Source of the DNA: CAG-390 sp045644325
Lineage (GTDB): Bacteria > Bacillota > Clostridia > Oscillospirales > CAG-272
Assembly: GCA_045644325.1 (NCBI GenBank)
Contig: JAZRGT010000031.1
Coordinates: 4,364-68,363 of the forward strand
DNA: 64,000 nt
Direction: 5' to 3'
A program made the position numbers and the translations under genes. Below, piece after piece: positions 50,960 to 59,689 of this stretch. Position 1 is the stretch's first letter. Every line of letters starts with the position of its first letter. The notes beneath the pieces are model-generated. The model saw only the letters and a program-made list of their open reading frames with translations, had not been told where the DNA came from and made no database searches.

Positions 50960-52190
50960 AGTATCATTAAATGATCGCGAAATCCTCCGTGAGCTTGCCG
51001 CGCGGAAGGCTCAGCTTGCTAACTGCGCCCGCAACGACGAGATCCTCGAGATGTGGAATAAACAGGCGAAAGGCATAAAGGACACACCTACCGTCAGATT
51101 ATTGTTCTCGAATTTTCCGGGCGAGGTCATTGATCCCCGTATGCGCTGTGAAGGTGCTGAGGCGCGGAAACTTGAACGGCAGCTGTTATCCTCTATGGTA
51201 GGCAGAGAGCTTTTTGACGATGATACTCCGATTTCGGACAGATTTGACGTAAACGTATTTGTAAAAGGCTCGCCCTTTGGCGCACGTCCCAATATTACCC
51301 GAGCCAAGGGTTCGATAGGATTTCATATCGAGCCGTTGACCGACGATATAGAGGAGGATTTCGATATCTTCCGCGGCGGCGGTTTTACTGTTGATATGGA
51401 CGGCACAAGGGAATGGTGCGCTTTTGCGGACAGTATTTTCGGGGATATTCTCCCCGCCCGCATTATGCAGGCATCCCTGAAGGGCGCTATCACCAATCCC
51501 TTGGTAATGCTGATCAATATGGAAACATACTATACGTCTATGTATGATTGTCCCGAAAAGCTCCACGAGCTGATGGATATGGCAACGAGGGTTTACGAGA
51601 AATACTACGATTATCTCGAAGAAAACGGACTGCTTCTTCCGACAAACGGATTTTCCCGTGTCGCTCAGGAATCATTCGCATTCACCGATGAGCTCCCCGC
51701 CGACGGTGAAATAACCTCCACGAAGCAGATTTGGGGCTTCCTTGAATCGCAGGAAACAACAGCCGTCTCTCCGGCGATGTACGGAGAATTCGTTTATCCT
51801 TATTTTGACCGTATGGTCAAGCGATTCGGTCTGCTTTCCTACGGTTGCTGTGAAAGAGTGGACAACCTTTGGGAAGACTACCTTTCGGGATGGGATAATC
51901 TCCGTAAGCTCTCGGTATCGCCCTTTAATAACGAAGAGCAGGTTGGTGAATATCTGCGCGGAACCCGCGTTGTATATTACAGTAAACCCAGAGCCGAGTA
52001 TGTAACAGAGCCCGGTCCTCTTGATGAAGATGCGATACGAAAATGCTTCAGAGATATCAGCAAAGCATCGAGCGGATGCTTGCTTGAGGTAGCTCAGAGA
52101 GAAGTGGGAACCATTTATGGTGACTATGAGCGCGGCAGACGTTACGTTCAGCTCGCGAAGGAAACCATAGCCGAATATTGGAAACCTTAA
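50952..52190 (+). CDS. UroD-family methyltransferase, copy 1
   Basis: 412 residues; GAGGAG precedes the ATG at 50952, inside the end of the previous gene. The C-terminal half shows the UroD-type barrel of methyltransferases that load corrinoid proteins (QESFAFTDELPADGE, FVYPYFDRMVKRFG, LSYGCCERVDNLW with paired Cys as zinc ligands, KLSVSPFNN). The N-terminal 100 residues (DREILRELAARKAQ) are specific to this subfamily. It is probably the substrate-specific methyltransferase of the set. A second gene of the same length, about nine in ten residues identical by eye, lies at 53822-55060 on the other strand. Confidence 0.75.
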   Translation: MIKVSLNDREILRELAARKAQLANCARNDEILEMWNKQAKGIKDTPTVRLLFSNFPGEVIDPRMRCEGAEARKLERQLLSSMVGRELFDDDTPISDRFDVNVFVKGSPFGARPNITRAKGSIGFHIEPLTDDIEEDFDIFRGGGFTVDMDGTREWCAFADSIFGDILPARIMQASLKGAITNPLVMLINMETYYTSMYDCPEKLHELMDMATRVYEKYYDYLEENGLLLPTNGFSRVAQESFAFTDELPADGEITSTKQIWGFLESQETTAVSPAMYGEFVYPYFDRMVKRFGLLSYGCCERVDNLWEDYLSGWDNLRKLSVSPFNNEEQVGEYLRGTRVVYYSKPRAEYVTEPGPLDEDAIRKCFRDISKASSGCLLEVAQREVGTIYGDYERGRRYVQLAKETIAEYWKP

Positions 52191-52225
52191 GGATTTAATT
52201 AAAAAAAGATAAAATGGAGGCAATT

Positions 52226-53740
52226 ATGAAAATCAAAAGCATCATTTCGCTCATCCTCTGCCTGATTATGGCATTTTCCGCCGTTGCATGCAGTAACACG
52301 GTCGATCCGTCCGAAACTACACCTGACGGAACAACAAACGCTCCTGCCGCAACAGTCGCTCCCGATTCTGCGCCGGCGGTCGAGGAAACCGAGAGTCCCT
52401 ACGACGAAAACGGATTCCTCAAGAGCTCTCTGCCCGAAGAACTTGACTTCGGCGGCGAGAAAGTCACTGTTCTTTGGTGGACGGACGTTGAGAATCCCGA
52501 GTTCTTTGTTGAAGGCGAAAATGGCGAAATCATTAACGACGCTATTTTCCAGCGTAACGCAAACGTTGAGTCCCAATTGGGCATTACCTTTGAGTGGGTA
52601 GGCATCAAGGGCCAGTACAACAACAACGTCGGTGCGAATTATGCAAATCACGTCGGTAATCAGTACGCAGCCGGCGACAAAACATATGACATTATATCCG
52701 CTCACTCCTGCACTATCGCGCTCACCTCGATGTACGGCTACTGCGCAGACCTTATGAAGGCAAAGCATCTCGACTTTGAAAAGCCCTGGTGGCCCGAAGT
52801 CATGCTCGAGACAGCAACGATCGGCGATAAGATGTTCTTCGTTTCCGGTGACATTTCCACTAACTCCATCCATCAGATGTACGCGGTTTTCTATAACAAG
52901 AATCTTTTCAAGAATTATCCCCATCTCGTAGAGCCCTCGCAGTACGTTCTTGATAACAACTGGAACATCGAAACCTTCCAGATCATCACCAAGGATATGT
53001 ATCAGGACCTTGATAACTCTAACTCCGCAAATGAACACGACTTTTACGGTATGTCCACTCTGTGGTGGCATTTTGACGCTCTTTATTACAGTTCCGGTCT
53101 GAGACAGGCAGAAAAAGATCCCGAAGAACTCTTCAAGATCTCCGATGACTACTTCAGCGATAAGGCTATCGCTCTTAACGATTCAATTGGTGCCTGGGTC
53201 AACTCAGGAACCGTGTACGTCGATAATACCAAGTACCATAAGGTATTTTGTAACGGAAACGCTCTGATGTCCCTGGCTCGTCACCATGACATTGCAAACT
53301 ACCTTACGGGTGACTTCACGCACGGTATCGTTCCTGTTCCCAAGTACAATAACGATCAGGAAAACTATATTACCTTAGTCGGCAATCCCATATCCTTCTA
53401 CTCAATTTACGCCCTCTCCGAAGATATAGACCGTGCCGCAGCGGTTCTTGAATGCTGGGCAAGCGAGGCTTACCGCCTTACGTCTCCCGCGGTCTTCGAG
53501 ACTACCTTCAAGCTCAGATATTCCGATACGTCTGTTGAATCCCAGATGTACGATATCATTCGCGCGGGAATCGTATTTGATTTCGGCAGACTATTCAACG
53601 ACACTCTCGGCAATATGAGCGGTCAGTGGAGCTGGGGCGCATCTCAGGGCACAAGCTGGGCAACCGCAAGTAAGCCTTATGCGAGATCTCTTCCCACCAA
53701 GCTTAAAGATATCACAGACAGCTTCAAGGCTCTCAACTAA
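52226..53740 (+). CDS. Extracellular solute-binding lipoprotein
   Basis: 504 residues from the ATG at 52226 (TGGAGG upstream). Lipobox SAVAC (Cys21), Thr/Ala linker and the binding fold shared with 14433 and 44683 (SPYDENGFLK, KVTVLWWTD, NDAIFQRNANVESQLGI, KPWWPEVML, VLDNNWNIETFQIIT). It follows the methyltransferase by 35 bases and ends the corrinoid operon, so its ligand may be the methylated compound whose methyl group the upstream enzymes remove. No permease in the window. Confidence 0.86.
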   Translation: MKIKSIISLILCLIMAFSAVACSNTVDPSETTPDGTTNAPAATVAPDSAPAVEETESPYDENGFLKSSLPEELDFGGEKVTVLWWTDVENPEFFVEGENGEIINDAIFQRNANVESQLGITFEWVGIKGQYNNNVGANYANHVGNQYAAGDKTYDIISAHSCTIALTSMYGYCADLMKAKHLDFEKPWWPEVMLETATIGDKMFFVSGDISTNSIHQMYAVFYNKNLFKNYPHLVEPSQYVLDNNWNIETFQIITKDMYQDLDNSNSANEHDFYGMSTLWWHFDALYYSSGLRQAEKDPEELFKISDDYFSDKAIALNDSIGAWVNSGTVYVDNTKYHKVFCNGNALMSLARHHDIANYLTGDFTHGIVPVPKYNNDQENYITLVGNPISFYSIYALSEDIDRAAAVLECWASEAYRLTSPAVFETTFKLRYSDTSVESQMYDIIRAGIVFDFGRLFNDTLGNMSGQWSWGASQGTSWATASKPYARSLPTKLKDITDSFKALN

Positions 53741-53813
53741 AGCTTATATAAAGCTTTTACATACCGATATACACGCAAAGAGCGACCGAAAGGTCGCTCT
53801 TTGCGTGTTTTTA
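53741..53813. terminator. Terminator related to the rubrerythrin tail, copy D
   Basis: AAAGCTTTTACATAC as in the rubrerythrin tail, then a 17-bp perfect stem ACACGCAAAGAGCGACC / GGTCGCTCTTTGCGTGT (53771-53808) and TTTTT. It serves both the corrinoid operon and the convergent methyltransferase copy. Confidence 0.85.
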
Positions 53814-53821
53814 TTCTATTC

Positions 53822-55060
53822 TTAAGGTTTCCAATACTCGGATATGGTCTCCTTGGCGAGTTGAACGTAGCGTTTGCCGCGTTCATAGTCGCCGAAAATA
53901 GTTCCGACCTCTCTTTGTGCCACCTCAAACAGACATCCGCTTGAAGCTTTGCTGATATCTCTGAAGCATCTTCTTATCGCGTCTTCATCAAGGGGGCCGG
54001 GATTGGTCACGTATTCGGCTCTCGGCTTGCTGTAATATACAACTCGGGTGCCGCGCAGATATTCGCCGATCTGCTCCTCGTTATTAAAGGGAGATACCGA
54101 AAGCTTGCGCAGATTATCCCATTTTGAAAGGTAATCTACCCAAAGATTATCAACTCTTTCGCAACAGCCGTAGGAAAGCAGACCGAAGCGTTTGACCATA
54201 CGGTCAAAGTAGGGATAAACGAATTCTCCGTACATATCGGGAGATACCGCAGTTGTTTCCTGCGCTTCGAGGAATCCCCAGATCTGCTTTGTGGAGGTTA
54301 TTTCACCGTCGGCGGGAAGCTCGTCGGTAAAGGCAAAGGACTCCTGAGCAACGCTTGAAAATCCGTTCGTCGGCAACAGCAGCTTGTTTTCTTCAAGATA
54401 ATCATAGTATTTCAAGTAAATATTCGTTGCCATATCCATCAGCTCGTGAAGCTTTTCGGGGCAATCGTACATGGACATATAGTAGGTCTCCATATTGACG
54501 AGCTTGACAAGCGGATTGGTGATAGCACCCCTCAGGGAAGACTGCATAACTCGGGCGGGCAGAATATCACCGAAAATGCTGTCGGCAAAGGCGCACCATT
54601 CCAGAGTACCCTCCATATCGACGGTAAATCCGCCGCCGCGGAAGATATCGAAATCCTCCTCTATATCGTCGGTCAGGGGCTCAATATGATAGCCGATGGA
54701 ATCCTTGGCTTTAGTTATTATAGGAGTCGCGCCGAAGGGAGAGCCCTTTACGAACACGTTTACATCAAATCTGTCAGAGATCGGCGTATCATCGTCAAAG
54801 AGCTCGCGTCCGACCATGGAAGAGAGCAATTGTCTCTCAAGTCTGCGCGCATCCCGACCCTCGCAACGCATACGGGGATCGATAACCTCACGCGTAAAAT
54901 TCGAGAAAAGCAATCTGACGGTAGGCGTATCGCGAACACCCCGAGCCTGTTTTTCCCACATTTTTATGATCTCATCATTTCTGAGGCAGTTGGCAAGCTG
55001 TGCCTTTCGCGCTGCAAGCTCACGCAATATTTCCCGATCTTTTATAGAGACGTTGACCAT
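53822..55060 (-). CDS. UroD-family methyltransferase, copy 2
   Basis: 412 residues, the same length as copy 1 at 50952-52190 and almost identical in the C-terminal 300 residues (same QESFAFTDELPADGE, YGCCERVDN). Differences cluster in the first 70 residues. It has its own promoter and no corrinoid protein of its own, so it presumably shares the one encoded at 49257-49898. Head-to-head copies around a binding-protein gene point to an inverted duplication, with divergence in the N-terminal region perhaps changing substrate. Confidence 0.75.
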   Translation of the reverse strand: MVNVSIKDREILRELAARKAQLANCLRNDEIIKMWEKQARGVRDTPTVRLLFSNFTREVIDPRMRCEGRDARRLERQLLSSMVGRELFDDDTPISDRFDVNVFVKGSPFGATPIITKAKDSIGYHIEPLTDDIEEDFDIFRGGGFTVDMEGTLEWCAFADSIFGDILPARVMQSSLRGAITNPLVKLVNMETYYMSMYDCPEKLHELMDMATNIYLKYYDYLEENKLLLPTNGFSSVAQESFAFTDELPADGEITSTKQIWGFLEAQETTAVSPDMYGEFVYPYFDRMVKRFGLLSYGCCERVDNLWVDYLSKWDNLRKLSVSPFNNEEQIGEYLRGTRVVYYSKPRAEYVTNPGPLDEDAIRRCFRDISKASSGCLFEVAQREVGTIFGDYERGKRYVQLAKETISEYWKP

Positions 55061-55098
55061 TGCAAAACTCTCCTGTTTTTCAATAATTTTACCTTTTA

Positions 55099-55127
55099 AT
55101 TATACCATAAAAAAGCAGCAGTGTAAA
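55099..55127 (-). promoter_or_regulatory. Promoter of methyltransferase copy 2
   Basis: Minus-strand TTTACA (55127-55122), 17-base spacer, TATAAT (55104-55099). Confidence 0.7.
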
Positions 55128-55200
55128 GCCTTTGCGCTCAATTTTGAAACTCGGATAATACAAAAGCGTATAAAAAGATCAATATATATTTCCCAAACGC

Positions 55201-55229
55201 TTGAAATGTTTCGCGACTCGTGATATAAT
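55201..55229 (+). promoter_or_regulatory. Promoter of the ceramidase-like/rhamnosidase operon
   Basis: TTGAAA (55201-55206), 17-base spacer, TATAAT (55224-55229), about 33 bases before the start codon. Confidence 0.7.
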
Positions 55230-55261
55230 TAAAGCATCAAATAACGCAAGGGAGAACCGCC

Positions 55262-56572
55262 ATGTTACAAGCAGGATTTGCAAGAGTTGATATCACCCCG
55301 CCCTTCGGGAACGACCTTTCCGGCTATTATGAGCGCCGTCTTGCCGACGGTACGCTCGATCCCCTCTATCTCAACGCCGTTGCGCTGACGGTTGGCGAGG
55401 AGACCGTTCTTCTGATGGCTGCCGACTACATCGGCATCAAGATGGAACACAGCATCGCCATCCGCGAGCTGATCAGCGAAAGGACGGGCGTACCGACCGA
55501 TCACATCCTGCTCGCCGCGCTCCATCAGCACACAAGCCCCTGCCTTGCCGATCCGACAAAGCGAGAGACCGCGCTTCGTGACAAGGTCTTTATCGACGTC
55601 GTCTACCGCCGCTTTGCGGATGCCGCAGTAATGGCACTTGACGACAGAGCCGATGCCGAGATGTCGGTAGCTGCCCGCAAAGCGGCTGAGCCGATCGCCT
55701 TTGTGCGCCGCTATTTTACCAAGGAGGCGGGTGTTGTCACAAATCCGAGCTCAAAATTTACGCTGACGGGTCGCTGTGCCGATGCCGATAACACGGTGCG
55801 CCTCGTCCGTTTTGCGAGAAAAGATAAAAACGATATTGCCATCCTCAACTTCTCCACCCACCCCGACGTCATCGGAGGAACGAAGTGGTCTGCCGACTGG
55901 CCGGGATTTGCGCGCCGATTCCTCGAGGAGGATATTTCGGGCACGTCCTGCCTCTTCTTCACGGGCTGTCAGGGCGACTCGAATCACAACGATTACTTCA
56001 AACCGCGCGAGGAGCGTCTCCACGGCGGACGCTACGAGCACAGCCGATATATGGGACGAACGGTTGCCGATGCCGCGATCGCCGTTTGGAATGAGATGAC
56101 TCCCGTGGCGGATGACAGCATCTTTGCCGAATGCCGCACTATTTATAGCCTCACGAATACCGAGGGCATTGAAAAATATGACGAGTGCGTACAGTGGGTA
56201 CGGGACTACAAGGCGGGAAAGATTCCTCCCGACACCTATACGATGGCAGACCGCGCTTTTTGCTACCGCGTTGCCGCCCTTCGTGAGCAACCCCTTTTCC
56301 GACCCGTTCCCCTTACCGTCATAGGCGTGGGCGGCGTGGTTTTCGTCGGCTTCGGCGGCGAGGCTTTCACCTCATACGGACAAAAAATGCGTGACCTTTG
56401 CCCCGACAAATTCGTCGTTTCCGCAGTTTGCGCAAACGGCTACGAGGGCTATCTGCCGACCGCCGAGGCATTCAGTCAGGGCGGTTACGAGGCGTGTTCC
56501 TCCTTCTTTATGCCGACGCTTGAGGAAGAAATCGTCAGCGTGGCAAAGGAAATGCTTGAAAAATTGAAATAA
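55262..56572 (+). CDS. Neutral ceramidase-like protein
   Basis: 436 residues, no signal peptide. The N-terminal pattern (LQAGFARVDITPPFG, SGYYERR, DPLYLNAVAL) and the His motif LLAALHQHTSPC match the neutral/alkaline ceramidase family N-terminal domain, in which His residues bind zinc; a second His block is FSTHPDVIGG and a third FTGCQGDSNHND. In gut bacteria members of this superfamily are often encoded with glycoside hydrolases and probably act on amide or ester bonds of sugars rather than ceramide. It is the first gene of an operon with a Gfo/Idh-like oxidoreductase, a GH78 rhamnosidase and a lipoprotein. Confidence 0.75.
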   Translation: MLQAGFARVDITPPFGNDLSGYYERRLADGTLDPLYLNAVALTVGEETVLLMAADYIGIKMEHSIAIRELISERTGVPTDHILLAALHQHTSPCLADPTKRETALRDKVFIDVVYRRFADAAVMALDDRADAEMSVAARKAAEPIAFVRRYFTKEAGVVTNPSSKFTLTGRCADADNTVRLVRFARKDKNDIAILNFSTHPDVIGGTKWSADWPGFARRFLEEDISGTSCLFFTGCQGDSNHNDYFKPREERLHGGRYEHSRYMGRTVADAAIAVWNEMTPVADDSIFAECRTIYSLTNTEGIEKYDECVQWVRDYKAGKIPPDTYTMADRAFCYRVAALREQPLFRPVPLTVIGVGGVVFVGFGGEAFTSYGQKMRDLCPDKFVVSAVCANGYEGYLPTAEAFSQGGYEACSSFFMPTLEEEIVSVAKEMLEKLK

Positions 56573-56587
56573 AAACGAGGTTTTGAT

Positions 56588-57424
56588 ATGAAAAAAATAG
56601 GATTTGTCGATTATTTTATAAGCGAATGGCACGCTGACAATTATCCCGCTTGGATCGAGCGGATCTGTGCCGAAATGGGGGTTGATTACAAGGTTGCCTA
56701 TGCCTGGGCAGAGCTTGACACTTCGCCCGTGAGCGGAGTGAGCACGGATGAGTGGTGCGAAAAATTCGGCGCGGAGCGATGCGCGACCATTGACGAGCTC
56801 TGCGAGAAGAGCGACGTCATCGTCATTCTCTCCCCCTCGAACCCCGAAACTCATCTGCGCTATGCTGAGGCGGTTCTCAAACACGGCAAGAGGACTTATA
56901 TTGACAAGACCTTCGCGCCCGATGCGGCAACCGCAAAGGAAATCTTCGCCCTCGGCGAGCGATACAACACTCCCTTTTTCAGCACATCTGCGCTGAGATA
57001 TGCCACCGAGCTTGACTCGGTCGACGAGCCCGAGAGTATGCTCGTGACGGGTGGCGGCTCCAATCTTCCCGAGTATTTCATTCATCTCGGCGAGATGACC
57101 GTCAAAAAAATGGGCGCGATCAAGAGTGTTCGAGCTACCAAAAACGGAAGTCAGTGGATAATTTCCGCCAAAACCGCAAGCGACAAGGATGCAACTATGA
57201 TATACGGCTCCGCGATGCCTTATAACGTCTATATGACCAAAGACGGAAAAGAGGCTTGGAAGTCAATAAAATCCCCCTTCTTTGACGGATTGATCGCGGA
57301 TATGCTTCGCTTTTTTGAAACGGGCAAGACGAGCTTTGCCTCTGCGGAAACGCTCGAAGTCAGCAAGCTTCGCGATGCTGTTCTGACCGCGACCGAAAAT
57401 CCCGATAAGGAAATCGAAGTCTGA
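56588..57424 (+). CDS. Short Gfo/Idh/MocA-like oxidoreductase
   Basis: 278 residues, 15 bases after the previous gene. The Rossmann-type N-terminus (KKIGFVDYFISEWHADNYP, DVIVILSPSNPETHLRYAE, KRTYIDKTFAPD with the family Lys) fits Gfo/Idh/MocA proteins, but the usual GxGxxG is replaced by VDYFISE and the C-terminal half is shorter than the normal 330-380 residues. Full-length relatives oxidise or reduce sugars and inositols with NAD(P). This short form could have lost nucleotide binding, or may act on a carbohydrate derivative made by its operon partners. Confidence 0.65.
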   Translation: MKKIGFVDYFISEWHADNYPAWIERICAEMGVDYKVAYAWAELDTSPVSGVSTDEWCEKFGAERCATIDELCEKSDVIVILSPSNPETHLRYAEAVLKHGKRTYIDKTFAPDAATAKEIFALGERYNTPFFSTSALRYATELDSVDEPESMLVTGGGSNLPEYFIHLGEMTVKKMGAIKSVRATKNGSQWIISAKTASDKDATMIYGSAMPYNVYMTKDGKEAWKSIKSPFFDGLIADMLRFFETGKTSFASAETLEVSKLRDAVLTATENPDKEIEV

Positions 57425-57439
57425 TAAAGGAGTAAAACG

Positions 57440-59689
57440 ATGATATTTTCAAGTAACTTTGTATCGGCAACTATCGAAAAAGCAACTACGAAGAAAAACG
57501 TGGCGGCGCCCTATCTGCGCCGTGATATCGTACTCGACAAGATCCCCGAGCGGACCGAGATCACGGTCTGCGGACTTGGATTTTACGAGCTTTACGTCAA
57601 CGGAAAGCGAATCACAAAGGGACATCTGTCGCCCTATATCGTCAATTCCGATCAGGTTTTGCCCTACGATCATTACGACGTAACCGACTTGATGGTTTAC
57701 GGCGAGAACACCTTTGCCTTCCACCTCGGCAACGGAATGCAAAACGGCTTCGGCGGATTTGTCTGGAGCTTTGAGCAGGCTCGGTTCAATTCCGCGCCCA
57801 AGCTTGCATTTGCCATCGAAACGGTGACCGAGGGCAAGAAAGAGGTGATCGAGGCTGACGAAAAGATGCTTTGCCATCCCTCTCCCATATACTTTGACGA
57901 TCTTCGTATGGGTGAAAAATATGACGCGCGGCGCGAGATCCCGAATTGGAATCTGCCCGGGTGCGATCTTTCGGATTGGACTCCCGCCATTCCCGTTTCC
58001 ACCGATCGCGGTGAGCAAATGCTTGCCTGCAACAAGCCGATCGTCGCAACGGGCGAGATGCGTGCAATTTCGATCACGAAAGAGGACGACGCCTATATTT
58101 ATGATTTCGGATACAACTGTGTCGGACTCACCCGCTTGAATATAAAGGGTAATTACGGTCAGCACATCGTCATCGACCACGGCGAGCTGATCAAAGACGG
58201 CAAATTTACCCAATCCAACATTACCTTCACCAGCTCCATTCAGTTTGGACAGCCCAAATACGTTCAGAGAACCGAATATATCTGCCGCGGCGGAGAGCCC
58301 GAGAGCTATACCCCGAGCTTTACATATTACGGCTTCCGTTACGCAAAAGTAACGGGCATCACCGAGGAGCAGGCAACGCCCGAGCTTCTGACCTACGTTA
58401 TAATGAACACCGAGCTCGGCGACCGAGGCGACTTCAAATGCTCGAATGAAACCCTTAATAAGCTTCAGGAGATGACTCGCCGTTCCACGCTCGGAAACTT
58501 CCAGCACTTCCCCAACGATTGCCCTCACAGAGAGAAAAACGGTTGGACTGCCGATGCGGCGCTTTCCGCAGAGCAGACCATTATGAATTTCGAGCCCGAG
58601 GATAACTATCTGATGTGGGAGAGATGCATCACGCGCGCGATGGATAACCGCGGCGCGCTCCCGGGCATAGTTCCTACGGGCGGATGGGGATTTGCTTGGG
58701 GCAACGGTCCCGCGTGGGACAGCGTGCTTGTCTATCTGCCCTATTTTGCGGCAGTTCTGCGCGACGATCTTCGAATCGCTAAGGAAGCAAGCCGCGAGAT
58801 GCTACGTTATTTCGCTTATCTCCGCACCCGATTTGATGAAAACGGTCTGCTTTCGATCGGTCTTGGCGACTGGTGCCCCGCCTACCCCGATTATATGCCC
58901 CCGCTGATCTTTACCGACAGCACGATCTCTTACGATCTTGCGATCAAGGCGGCGTATCTCTATGACAGACTCAATATGAAGCTTGAAGCGGACTATTGCC
59001 GTGCCTTTGCAAGCGAAATGCGGGCGTGCATCCGCGAGCATCTGCTTGATAAAGAAACTATGCGCTTCTCGAGCGGAACGCAATCCTGTCAGGCAATGGC
59101 GATATTCTACGGACTTTGCGACAGTGATGAAGAAAAGGGAAAAGCATTTTCGCTTTTGCTTGATGAGATCCGCGCAAAGGATGATCACATGGGTGTCGGC
59201 GTGCTTGGCGGCAGAGTGATCTTCCGCGTGCTTTGCGATTTCGGTTATGAGGATCTTGCCATTAAGATGATCACCCGCCCCGATCAGCCCTCTTACGGAT
59301 GTATGATCGAGGACGGCTTGACAACGCTCGGCGAAACTCCCCGTCCCCCTTACAGCTCGCTCAACCACCATTTCTGGGGCGATATTTCCGCATTGATGAT
59401 CGAATATTTTGCGGGAATCAGAGTCAACCCCGACCTCCTCGGAGCCGATCATATCGATATCGCGCCCGTGTTCGCCTCCGATATGGACTATGCCGAAGCT
59501 TATCATCACTCGATTTGCGGCAAGGTCGAGGTAAGATGGCAGAGGAAAGCGGACTGCATCGAATTGACGCTTATCTATCCCGAGGGAACCGTCGGTTCCG
59601 TGATCGCCCCCGCAGGTTATACCGTTAATGGTGCCCAAAAGGTTTCTGCGGCAAGCGGAAAGTATATATTTAAAAGGAAGATATTTTAA
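57440..59689 (+). CDS. GH78 alpha-L-rhamnosidase
   Basis: 749 residues after AAAGGAG. N-terminal beta-sandwich domains (about 1-350, with GFYELYVNGKRITKGHLSPY, FHLGNGMQNGFGG) are followed by a helical (alpha/alpha)6 barrel: NDCPHREKNGWTADAAL carries the general-acid region, then GIVPTGGWGFAWG, ALSIGLGDWC and YSSLNHHFWGDIS. This is glycoside hydrolase family 78, which releases L-rhamnose from plant pectins and flavonoid glycosides by inversion. No signal peptide, so rhamnosides are probably imported first. The stop codon is followed directly by the start of the next gene. Confidence 0.9.
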   Translation: MIFSSNFVSATIEKATTKKNVAAPYLRRDIVLDKIPERTEITVCGLGFYELYVNGKRITKGHLSPYIVNSDQVLPYDHYDVTDLMVYGENTFAFHLGNGMQNGFGGFVWSFEQARFNSAPKLAFAIETVTEGKKEVIEADEKMLCHPSPIYFDDLRMGEKYDARREIPNWNLPGCDLSDWTPAIPVSTDRGEQMLACNKPIVATGEMRAISITKEDDAYIYDFGYNCVGLTRLNIKGNYGQHIVIDHGELIKDGKFTQSNITFTSSIQFGQPKYVQRTEYICRGGEPESYTPSFTYYGFRYAKVTGITEEQATPELLTYVIMNTELGDRGDFKCSNETLNKLQEMTRRSTLGNFQHFPNDCPHREKNGWTADAALSAEQTIMNFEPEDNYLMWERCITRAMDNRGALPGIVPTGGWGFAWGNGPAWDSVLVYLPYFAAVLRDDLRIAKEASREMLRYFAYLRTRFDENGLLSIGLGDWCPAYPDYMPPLIFTDSTISYDLAIKAAYLYDRLNMKLEADYCRAFASEMRACIREHLLDKETMRFSSGTQSCQAMAIFYGLCDSDEEKGKAFSLLLDEIRAKDDHMGVGVLGGRVIFRVLCDFGYEDLAIKMITRPDQPSYGCMIEDGLTTLGETPRPPYSSLNHHFWGDISALMIEYFAGIRVNPDLLGADHIDIAPVFASDMDYAEAYHHSICGKVEVRWQRKADCIELTLIYPEGTVGSVIAPAGYTVNGAQKVSAASGKYIFKRKIF

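Noticed and set aside
57449..58528. 359-codon minus-strand frame opposite the rhamnosidase gene
   Set aside because: Shadow of GH78; the true gene has motifs and operon context.
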